This document shows positions 50,501 through 64,000 of a stretch of 64,000 nucleotides of DNA, piece by piece. The stretch lies in the NCBI RefSeq assembly GCF_035582795.1, contig NC_134367.1, positions 87,713,062 through 87,777,061 of the forward strand, read 5' to 3'. The stretch is from Mycteria americana (lineage: Eukaryota; Chordata; Aves; Ciconiiformes; Ciconiidae). A program made the translations under genes and the position numbers. The first letter of the stretch is position 1; every line of letters begins with the position of its first letter. Under the pieces are notes generated by a model. It had not been told where the DNA came from. It saw only the letters and a program-made list of their open reading frames with translations, and did no database searches.

Positions 50501-53500
50501 CCCTTCTTCCTTACTTCCCCTTTCAACACGAGAGGATACTTAAAAGCGTAGTCCTCACTTTGCTCAGCATTTCTTTGAAATTCTCTAAAAATAGTGGGGG
50601 GAAAAGACATTTCTGGCTTTGCTGGTACATGATATACAAGATAAGTTCTTGAAATGGCCAGCTGCTGTCAGACATGCTGAAGTACTGCGTCATTAGAGCA
50701 CTAGTCAAGTTCTTGTACTATTCAAACTTCTCTACTTCATTTCAAACTTCTTACTGCTCTTTGTATGGGATTGGAGGGAGGTCACATAATCTCTTGTGGA
50801 GATGTGGCAAGCTAGACACATATCCTATATAGATCAAGATATGCTCTGTGGGTATGAAGCAGGGACCAGCTGAGAAAAGTACTGCTGAATTCATGGTGAC
50901 TGTCAGACTGACAGTCCTTTGTTTAGGGAAGCAGAACAGTAGCAGATTATGTTCAGGCTCATTAGTTTATAAGAGAACTGAAGGAAGCTCTGTTTGTTTA
51001 CTGGAGTGAGTAATTCCAAAACCTTACTTGAGTTCCGATGCAATCAGACTAGTTACCTGGGTTACATAATTACACAAGCAAGCACAGTATGGGGTCTAGT
51101 AAAAGAGGTGAAGCCCCTAGTTTCCTTTTCCACACAGAAATCTGTGTGGCATTTGCCTGGGATAAAATTCCCCAGAACACTTTCTATGAGCATTCCTCAA
51201 ATTTTACCAAGTGTGAGCTGACTGATGACAGCCTTTTAAAATGCCCTGTATATAAACTTTCTTGAAAAAGGCATGAATTTCATGTAGAAGATGGATATCA
51301 GTGAGACTATATTGACTGAGTAGGGAGTGAAATAGAAATAGTCATTATTTCTCTGCTCAAAAGAATCCTGATTAAACTGTTAATGTGCTTTTTTATTTAT
51401 TTTCTCTTGTGGGGAGAAATATGTAACATAAAGTAACTGGAAATTCATCCGTGATGGACATGGTAATTCAGTTATGAAATAGACAAAGATCAGACTATTT
51501 GAATCAGCTTCAGTCTGACATTGATTTCTTCACCTTGACACAGCTTTATCCAGCACGGTTTGAAATATAATACTGCATTGAAAAGCTGCAGTGAGTTTTT
51601 CACTTTTTTGGTTTTTTTCCTGTTTAGTGGAAAATCTGATGGTGATATGTATTACAAGCTATCTATACACTATGGAACATAAATCTAAGCTTCTTTCAGG
51701 ACAAAAGGATAAGATTTGTTTTACAGGTAGTCTGGGTATAGAGAAAGAGGTGAAAACTGAATTAAGAAACCTGCTGACTCCTGGAATTCTCCAGATTTAG
51801 TTTACACTGAAACAGAATAATTGTTGCATTGATCATCTGATTGTTGTCTAAGCCAAATTTACACCAACCATAACTTCAGCATCAGCTGTTGATCTACTGT
51901 AATTGTGGTAACATCCTATCTGTAATGATTGTATCAAACCAGATATTTCCAGGCTTATTTGAATGGGTTCTAATAAAATAAAATGTGATTGATTTGTATC
52001 CTACATATTAGGTGGTGGTGGTCTTTTTAAATTTTTTTTCTCTGACAAACTCTACAGTTTCAAAATGGTCCAGGTAATCCTGGAGAGTTATTAATGTCAG
52101 GAATGAAGCCAGTGTTCTTTGTTCTTCTGACCATGCCACAGGCTTATAAGTGTAGCTGCACTACAGCCCTCAAGTCTCCTCATCTCGTTTTCACCTCTTG
52201 ACATTCAAAGATGTACACATTTACTTACTGGTGAGGATCATAGACCTTTTTTTTCTTCCACCCATATCTGTAGCTCTTCCTCTTTTTAAATTTTTTTTAT
52301 TTTTAAGTTGACTGTATTTAACACTTGACCAGCCCACATCCCACTTGCTTTTCTCATCCTCCTTAGCCTTTTCATTCCTTTTAAGTGAAACTTTACCTTT
52401 TTTGGAAAAAAAAAAAAAAGCAAATCTGCTCCTTTACATGCTTGGAAACTATTGAAATGGTAATTGGCCTCTTAAGACTGGAAAGTATTCTGGGTATTCT
52501 AGTTGAGATCAGCTGTTGTTTGAGAGAGATGGTGAAAGAGGCAGATACGCTGACACATTCACTCTTATTATGTTCATTAACCTACTAGTTATTTTAGACA
52601 AATCACATTTATAAACTGCAACTTGGACATATCATTAATTACCCCCTGTGAACAATGTAAGTAGTCTTGATCTTGCTTCAGCTTCCTTTTTATCACTTAA
52701 TTTTTCAAATGTATCATTGATAACAGTTACTTTCTGTAACATCCTAAATAGCCATCATGGTTTCTGCTGTCTGTGCTCCAGTTTTCTAATGATTTTTTTC
52801 TAAAAGGACTGTATTTCATCCCTGCTCTTCTGAGTTCCCCTGCTGCTTTTGGCACTGCTGAGCATGCCCTCAGTCTTGAAAGTCAAGGAAGAGGGATACA
52901 CGTCACTTTGTTCCTTTGATATTTCTCTTTTATCATCTCTGTCTCTCCCCCACCCCCCTTTCTCAGAACTCTATCCCTGACCCTTTGTTCCTCTCTTCCT
53001 ACCCTCACAGCTCTAATTTTTTTCAGATTTACCTCTCCATATCTGGCCCCTTTTTAGCTTGAAAAAATCTTCCAAATATATTTCCATGACCTAAAAGATC
53101 ATGGCCTTGTTGTTCCTATTTCTTTATCTTCCTGATGTTTCTCTTTTTCAAGTACCTCCATGTTCAAGGGTTTCCTAAGTTTCCAGCAGTCTTCACAACA
53201 ATATACCCATACTCAAAGGACACTTTTTTATTAAAAACAAAACTAAAGTAATTTTAAATCTTCTCTTTATTTAAATTAGGTTCTACCCTTAGTCATTTAC
53301 TGGCTTCAAAATTTAAAAGACCTATGTGGGACAGTCTAACAGCTGTCATTTATCAATGACTTGGGAAACTGACCTCTGCACCTCTTTCCCAAATGTAGTT
53401 TGCACTTTGAAAGCTCTATTTTTTTTGGTGTAAATTGCACTTTGCTTCATCTTTTATGTGCTTTGTCAACCTCTGGCAGACATTGTGGGGTGGGGCTTGT

Positions 53501-56500
53501 TGGGATCCCCTGTCTCCATGTTGGAGTCATCAGAAGCCATTTGTGCAGCTGTAAGGGTTTTCTAAGATGCCCTTTCTTTGGGCAGTGTTCTGCCTGCTGG
53601 GCAGAAGCAAAAGATCAGATGTGGCACCACCGCATGCCTACAAGAAGCACGACAGGACACACCTGGGTGTCTCACTGAGTACTTCCACTTCTGTTGGCTT
53701 TAGGGCAGCTACTGGCCTAGCCCAACCACTGCATCCAGCATCCTGTCAGGGCTCAGGAGCAACCTGATGCCAGGTCAGTCTATCGCTAAACAAAAAGTCC
53801 TCCCAGCAAAATCTTAGTCCCCAGAAAGTTGAAGGGCCTGTTCTCCACTGCCTGGAAAATGGAAACATACACTTAAGAAAGTAAAATGTCACTCCTATCT
53901 TCAATAAGGGCGAGAGAAAGGATCCATGGAAGTACAGGATAACTAGCCTTGCCTCGATCCTTGGTGAAAGTGATGGAGCAACTAATTCTGGAAACCATTT
54001 GCAAACACATTTAGGACAAGAAGGTGATCAGGAGTAGTCATGGATTTACAAAGGGGCAATCATAGAACTCATGCTTAACCAACCTGATAGGATTCTACAA
54101 TGAGGCAACTAGCTTGGTGGGTAAGGGGAGAGCAGTGGATGTTGTTTACCTCGACTTTAGTAACATTTTTGATGTCTCCCATAACATACTCGTAGACATG
54201 CTGACAAAGTATGGATTAAATAAGTGGGCAGTGAGGTGGAAAGAATAGTGGCTGAACCCCTAAGTGATACAAAACCCAGCTGGAGGCAAGTCACTAGTGG
54301 TGTATGCCAGGGGTCAATACTGGAGCCAATACCATTTAACACCTTCATTAATGACCTGGACAATGGGGGAGAGTGCACCCTCAGCAAATTTGCAAATACA
54401 AAACTGGAAGGAGTGGCTGATACACCAGAGGGTTGTGCTGCTGCCATTCAGAGGGACTTCAACAGGCTGGAGAAATGGGCTGACAGGAACCTCTTGAGGT
54501 TCAACAAGGGAAGTGCAAAGTCCTGCACCTGGGGAGGAATAATCCCATGCACCAATATACACTGGTGACAGACCAGTTGAGAAGCAGCTCTGCATAAAAG
54601 GCTTTTGGTCCTTTGAACATGAGCCAGCAATGTGCCCTTGTAGCAAAGAAGGCCAAAGAAGGCCATGTAGCAAAGGAAGCATCCTGGGCTGGTTTAGGAA
54701 AAGGATTGCCAGCAGGTCAAATGTGGTGATCCTTCCTCTCTGTTCAGGACTTGAGACCACACCTGGAGTACAGTGATCAGATCTGGGCTCCCCAGTACAA
54801 GAGAGAGATGGAGCTACTGGAGCAAGTCCAGTGAAGGGCTATGAAGATGATTAAGGGGCTGGAGTACGTCTCATATGAGGAAAGGTTGGGAGAGCTGAGA
54901 CTGTTTAGTCTGGAGAAGAGAAGACTCTTAACATTGTGTGTAAATACCGAAGCGGGGCTAGGGAATGAAGAAAAGAGAGACAGACTCTTCTCCATAGTGC
55001 CCACTGACAGGACAAGAGGCAATGGGCACAAATTGAAACACATGAAATTCCATTTGAACACAAGAAAACACTTTTTTACCATAAGGGTGATCAAACACTG
55101 GAACAGACTGCCCGAAGAGTTTGTGGAGTCTCCATCCTTAGAGATATTCAAAACCCAACTGGACATGGTCCTGGGCAACTTGGTGTAGCTGACCCCCTTG
55201 GAAAGGGGGGTTGGACTAAATGATCCCAAGAGGTCCTTTTCAACCTCATGACTTCGTGATTCTGTGATTCTCTAACACTCTTTATACATATTATAGGTGG
55301 AAACTTGCTACAAGAATATTAACTGATGATAGCAGAAAGAGTACATCCTTAATTTTGGGGGGAAACACTCCATTATGATGTTCTAGCCACACCAATTCTT
55401 TCAGAACCCTTCTATTTAATACTAAACAATTGGGGGATTCAGATGGAATTTAAAACAGCGAGAATAAACTGTGAAAATGCTATAACATGTAAAACAATCC
55501 ATATGTATGAATTACTAGTAGTACCACTTTTTGATTCATGCTGGATATTGTGAAGATTATGTTATCATGACTTTGCAGAAGGAGCATACACCTGGAATTT
55601 AGGATACTAAATCCTGTATCCTGTTTGGATACAGGATGGAAAGACAAGGTGATATTACAAGAAACTAGAAAGAGGAATGTAAGGGGCTATAATAGGCGAT
55701 GTGTTGCCTGATGATGTGTGATAGATAATAATTGTGTGCATGGTAAGGAGGGAGCTGTGAAGTGAAAGATTAAGAGTAATGCCGTGTAAGAATATTTTTT
55801 TTGAAAGATATACATCTGAATGTCTCAAAGAAGAAAAATGGGAGTTCTGTTGTATACCACGAAAAATGTTGAACTAGAAAAAAGTGCAAAGTTTTGTCTT
55901 GCATCCAAAGGGGCATTGCTTTTAGAACTCATGAAATAAAGTGAGGATATATAATGTCCATAATATGAGAAAGGAGATTAAAAAAGTATCCTGAGGAAAT
56001 GACTAACCTACTCTTGGGTACAGAGCTTGAGGTTTGGAGAGCATTTCAGCTAAAGTATTGTCACAACCTGGAACAGAAATGAGCTACTTACCTGAATATC
56101 CTGTCTGGGGATCCCCATCATGACCAGTACAAATGGAACACTGCCAGGCTTAGGGAGATGGCTGAAAAAGAATTTTAAGAATGGACTTTATATTCAAATT
56201 TTTTTCAGGCAAATGGGAACCTACATATCTTTATGGAAAAGCTCTTCTTCTGTGTAGGCTAAACACTAAGCTACTTTGAATCTTTCAGTTTATTAATATA
56301 GAGAAATCTGTTTTGTCTGCCTTTTACTGTTTTTTCTTCTAGCTGAGGTCTAGCTGAGGAAGCACAACTAGGTAAAACTAGAAAAAGGAAGACGACTATT
56401 TACCAACAATCATTACAAGGCAAAGCTGTACTAACAGCTTTATCAATTAGATGGGTTTTATTCCTAGAAGCCCTGCATATGCTGGCTTCTTTCCAAACAT

Positions 56501-56709
56501 TGAAGAAAGATTGTGCCTAAGTAGCAGATCTCAGCAATCTAGTCATATTGACAGCTAATGGTTAAGGCAAATAACACTAGGAAACTTATTAAAAGAATAT
56601 TAAATGATAACAATGTCAGATAAATATTTGACTTTATACATATAAACATATATTCCAGAAGTAGGTTTATTATAAATGGCTTGGGTTTTTTCTATTTTGT
56701 TTTGTTTAG
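47520..56709 (+). other. WDR64: WDR64 intron 2 (9.2 kb)
   Basis: Runs from GTAAGG to a GTTTAG acceptor. It contains a 5'-truncated CR1 (53880-55272) and pyrimidine-rich stretches around 49.2 kb and 52.9 kb. No other exon is needed, because exon 2 and exon 3 join in phase with the WCE-IFGYF wording known from WDR64. Confidence 0.85.
53880..55272 (+). mobile_element. CR1 LINE, 5' truncated, with 3' octamer tail
   Basis: Starts inside the ORF2 reverse-transcriptase region (wording equivalent to 'pifkkgdkedpgnyr'). It runs through a recognisable polymerase core near 54300-54530, with GVCQGSILEP, FINDLD and DTPEGCAAAIQRD. The segment VIKHWNRLPEEFVESPSLEIFKTQLD follows, then the 3' UTR, ending at GTGATTCTGTGATTCT. 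The catalytic FADD motif reads FANT, with one Asp lost and another changed. Together with frameshifts, this makes the copy dead. Confidence 0.92.
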
Positions 56710-56818
56710 ATTTTTGGCTATTTCATAGGAGAAAGTGATGCCATGTCTTCCCTGGCATCAGGGAAAGAAGAAAACATGGTTTTCCTTGTATCTGAAAAAC
56801 AGCAGATTACTCATGCAG
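56710..56818 (+). CDS. WDR64: WDR64 coding exon 3
   Basis: Codons 96-131 plus one base. The acceptor is GTTTAG|ATTTTT and the donor is GCAG|GTGACA. The peptide begins IFGYF, has an acidic serine-rich linker, then ENMVFLVSEKQQI, the first beta-strand pair of a WD-type blade. A 510-bp intron separates it from the next exon. Confidence 0.88.
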
Positions 56819-57283
56819 GTGACATACTTCATCTTGTATTCAAAACTAATTTTTTTTAATGCTGTGTGTTGCACACTTTATTGAAAGTACAGTAATAAGA
56901 TCTCATGGCTGTCTTTGCTTATTATTCATGCTGCTTCTCTTTATGTGTGCCAGAGTATATGGTTTTTTACTAAACTCATTGTGTCTGACCACTCCACTGC
57001 TGCCTTGCCCAGTTCTCTGTTTTCCTAAATTATTTTGAAATTATGAATTTGTCTGACTCAGACTATTTATTTATGCAGTTATTCTTTGCCTTTCTGTATT
57101 TTTTAAATAATGTAGAAAGAATTAGCACATCCATAATGCGTTAATGATATTTAAAAATGCAACATGATAATTTAAATCAAGTAAGGATAATCTATGATAT
57201 AATGCATTACTGCCTTGGAGTTGGTACAAATATGCATTTCAGGAAGAGAAAATGTTCCTGATATTATGGTTCTATTTGTTTAG

Positions 57284-61028
<3,745 letters not shown>

Positions 61029-61058
61029 ATGAAGGTTCTGGCAACCACCAATGTTGAA
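61029..61058 (+). CDS. WDR64: WDR64 coding exon 5 (30-nt microexon)
   Basis: Ten codons, MKVLATTNVE, in phase 0 on both sides. A strong polypyrimidine tract with TTTCAG precedes it, and GTAAGT follows. It fits the short segment that follows the FNNQ of WDR64's first repeat. Because it is so short, the call depends on its splice sites and position rather than similarity alone. Confidence 0.65.
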
Positions 61059-62216
61059 GTAAGTTAATTTTCCTCCTTCTGTTAAATCATTTGAATTAAA
61101 AATCAGCAGGTACTAAAGTGAAATCATTAGAAATGGAGCATTATTCTAATGCTACTTCCAACCTTGAGACTTCTGCATAATTTGCCATAGGGTGCCATAG
61201 GTCAAACAGATTCAGTTTATTCCTTTCAGTTATAGAAACAATTGGGTAACTTGATTCCTTTCTTCTGATAAAAGGAAACCTCAGATAAATGCTGCTTTTT
61301 CTACCAAATTGTCCTTTACCCATTACCTTTCCAGAATTTTTTCTTCTAAGTTCCAACACTTCAATTGTCACTGTAAAATTTAAATAAGAAAAGTTATAAG
61401 TCCATTAGTGAAAAACAGTTCTACACCTTGCTAGGTTGATTGGTTGGCTACACAGTGTATACTTTAAAAGCTCATTTTTACCTTGGGAGTATCACTGCAG
61501 ATTTTAGGTAATGAGCTTCCTTCAGACAACCTGCAGACAAGAGAACTGTCATCAGTCTTAACAAAGTGACATGACCCCTTGCCCTAAGAGTCCGTGTAGG
61601 TATCTTGTGCCAGGGGGCAGTGCATTTTGTTGATTCTCTCTCACATATTGTGGATGTTCTAAAATGCAATAGAAATACTCCAGACCACAGGCCCTACTAC
61701 TCCAACTCAGAAAACAGCTCTGGGCCTGGGTTGCATTTAATTTGTTGCAAGGACTAATCCGACCTGTGGAATCAATTCAGAGAGGTAAACTGTGAGAAAC
61801 GTTCTTGGGACCTATCGACTTTTGGAAACTGACTAGAATCAGCTTAGAGCTTCTCCTACAGCTGTGTTACAGGAGTGAATTTAAGTAGTCTGTTCCTGCT
61901 TTGATTGTAGGAACAACTTCCCCAGTCCAAATATGCCAAGGTAGGCATATGTAAACATTGAGAACAATGTTCGGTGCTTGTTCCTGGAGACGCCAAGGGG
62001 AAGAAGCTGGAGCGCCAGCCTGATGCTGCAGTGGGCAGTATGCAGCTGCAGGGTCTTCTTCCTCTCTGAGCATTAAGCACTAATCTTAGAATGATTCCTT
62101 GGTGGATGTGGAGGTCTTTTTGCTGTGGCAGTAGGATGATACTTGGCAGCCATGGCAGTATGAGGCACTGTTGAAGGACATCTCTGCCATAAAAAATGTG
62201 AAAGGAGGATATGTTT

Positions 62217-62318
62217 AACATAATGGTTTAGGGGTGGACTTGGCAGTGTTAGCTTTATGGTTGGACTCGATGGTCTTAAGGGTCTTTTCCAACCTAAATG
62301 ATTCTATGATTCTATAAA
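62217..62318 (+). mobile_element. CR1 3' tail fragment
   Basis: About 100 bp of the CR1 3' end: the GGACTTGGCAGTGTTAG region, then GGTTGGACTCGATGGTCTTAAG, TTTTCCAACCTAAATG and the octamer-type end ATTCTATGATTCTAT. It is a young-looking, extremely 5'-truncated insertion. Confidence 0.9.
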
Positions 62319-62846
62319 GGTATCTCTCAGTATTATGGTGTGATACCATAATTTTTACGATCATGATTCCAGATACAATAGCAAAACTCATAGTTTTAGT
62401 ATCCATAGATAACACTGTTTAGTATCTGTGAGCACCGATTTCTGTTCAGCTCTGCACCAGATCTGTGTGGCTTAGCCTGATCTGCTCTCTGTTGTCATGC
62501 GCCACTCTCCCATACTTTTCCAGCTCAGATGTTTCCACTTTTTCAGCCTTCCCTAGAAAAAGGAAGAAGTAGGTTAGAAATAGTTTGGATTCCTCTCCCT
62601 TGGGATGGAGGATCATTGCTGCTGGGGATCACTGGGTCAGTTGGGTTCCTTACTGCTAAACATGGCAGTCTCTACCACAGGGTGTAAAGTCTTTCAGGGG
62701 AAAATCTTTGGCTTCCCAGGGACATTTATTGACTGGGGAGCTGACAGTTAGTGAAGAGAAAAGAGAAACCCATGCCCACAACCTTACGAAATCCTTCTGG
62801 CTCTGCGTCTGAAAGATTTAATGGTATTTGGTGATGTCATGTCACT

Positions 62847-62866
62847 TTGTTGTTGTTGTTGTTGTT
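62847..62866. repeat. (TTG)n microsatellite
   Basis: About six and a half TTG units in WDR64 intron 5. Confidence 0.85.
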
Positions 62867-64000
62867 ATATTCACTTTTTGGTATCAAATTGTGAAATTTT
62901 CAGGTGGTCTAGTTAAAAACGACCCTCTTCTGCTTCCTGCTCTGCCTTGTCTTAGGGAATAGGTGATCTTATTTAACATTCTTATTTAAGTGTTTGCACT
63001 GAACAATCCTGTCCTTAGCCAATTTATTTTCTTCTCATCCTTCCTCTAACTACTGCACTGAAAATAGAATTAAAATGGCTTTTACTGGGCTTGAGGTTGA
63101 ACCTTTTGATGGTTGTTAAAAGATTTTCATGTTTGCAGAACATAATATTTTAAGCTATTTTGTTTTTTAAATGGAAATTCTATATCCTTATCCCAAAACA
63201 CAATGAAATAAAATTCTGGATTGTTTTGAGAGAATAAATTCCACTTTTCAGGCAGTTGAAATATATGATGCTATTAAATTTATTAACTTGGGAATTGTTT
63301 GAGAGACGTATCTCCAGAATTGGGTTGGGTTTTTTTATTTTAAAGTATGCTATTAAAACTGAAGCTTTGCATTTTAATAGCTTTTATGTAAAGACTTATT
63401 AAAAATCAAAGGCCAATATCTTATGTGAGTGTAAATTATCACCCACCATTTACTTATTAAAGATATGGTGACCCATACTAGTTGAAGACCTCAGCACCAA
63501 ATGGTTATAATGCACAACTATGAATAATACCTTACAATTAATTTCTGAATAGCTAAAGAGAGAAAGCTGTCTTTGCCTTGCAGGGCTTACATTTTTCTTT
63601 TTCGTATCTGCAGAAATAACAGTCCATTCTTTTCTCACTGCAATTATTATGCCATTTTCATCTGTTTTAACATCATCATCAGTACTGGCGCGACCTAATC
63701 AACCAAGCTATATTTTTGTAGGCATCTTTGTGCAAATGAAGTAAGGTACTGAATTCAGAGATAAGTTATCAGACTCCAAACCTACCATCCATTGATAAAC
63801 AATGATGTGTGTAGAGGGTGGCTAACAAATTGCAGAATCATCCTTAGGTTCCTCTACCCTCTACCATTCAGTGTTCTCATTCTTAAGGATTTTCAGAAGA
63901 GAGACTTACTCAACCAGAGCAACAGAGGTCTTGGCCCTGAGGATATTGAGCTAGAAAGGCTGTGAAACACAGTAGTTCTAGGAATAAAATCCAGTGGATT

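Larger units (their letters stand above)
61059..64000 (+). other. WDR64: WDR64 intron 5, left part
   Basis: No further WDR64 exon was recognised up to the window end. The segment holds a CR1 3' tail (62217-62318) and a TTG repeat (62847-62866). The 121-codon minus-strand open frame at 61856-62221 has no recognisable family. Confidence 0.6.

Noticed and set aside
54157-55229. Open frames of 96-150 codons on both strands
   Set aside because: They lie within the CR1 element. Plus-strand frames are broken reverse-transcriptase pieces, and minus-strand frames are their shadows.
63728-63745. Possible WDR64 exon after TTGTAG near 63720, ending at a GTAAGG-like donor
   Set aside because: In the required phase it hits a stop after five codons, and the peptide does not resemble a WD blade.

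Overview
The window is vertebrate nuclear DNA, and the repeats point to a bird. It has CR1 LINE fragments, one with an (ATTCTRTG)n-like 3' end, and an ERVL-type solo LTR with a 5-bp target-site duplication. Genes are split into short GT-AG exons separated by kilobases of AT-rich DNA. No bacterial, plasmid or viral genome organisation is present. The exact bird lineage cannot be fixed by eye.

Two protein-coding genes are supported, arranged head to head. (1) OPN3 (encephalopsin/panopsin) lies on the minus strand with all four coding exons: 36258-35907, 19171-18852, 17733-17482 and 13964-13701. Their phases join into one 395-codon reading frame that keeps the opsin hallmarks: retinal-binding Lys in TM7, ERY, CWxP, NPxxY and the extracellular Cys pair. 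(2) The 5' part of WDR64 lies on the plus strand as five in-phase coding exons: 46524-46674, 47386-47519, 56710-56818, 57330-57433 and a 30-nt microexon 61029-61058. The gene continues beyond 64000. The pairing matches the OPN3-WDR64 neighbourhood known in other amniotes.

Layout: 1 to about 12.4 kb is intergenic sequence and/or distal OPN3 3' UTR with no recognisable exon. At 12.75-13.67 kb a CR1 LINE sits directly after the OPN3 stop codon, in the same orientation as OPN3. From 13.7 to 36.26 kb is OPN3, with a 16.7-kb intron 1 that holds the solo LTR (19316-19918) and several hairpin or tandem repeats. From 35.1 to 36.75 kb is a CpG-island promoter around OPN3 exon 1. From 36.3 to 46.5 kb is intergenic sequence, including an inverted-repeat transposon-like remnant (40.16-40.30 kb) and an old CR1 (about 43.06-43.55 kb). 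From 46.5 kb to the end is WDR64, with a 5'-truncated CR1 (53.88-55.27 kb) in intron 2 and a CR1 3' tail (62.2-62.3 kb).

The two genes are not known to act together. OPN3 encodes an opsin-family receptor, and WDR64 encodes a WD-repeat protein of poorly known function. I see no convincing new multi-gene system. The most interesting points are the CR1 that appears to supply the OPN3 3' UTR, the well-preserved solo LTR, the absence of the CHML gene that sits inside OPN3 in mammals, and several unexplained hairpins and inverted repeats.
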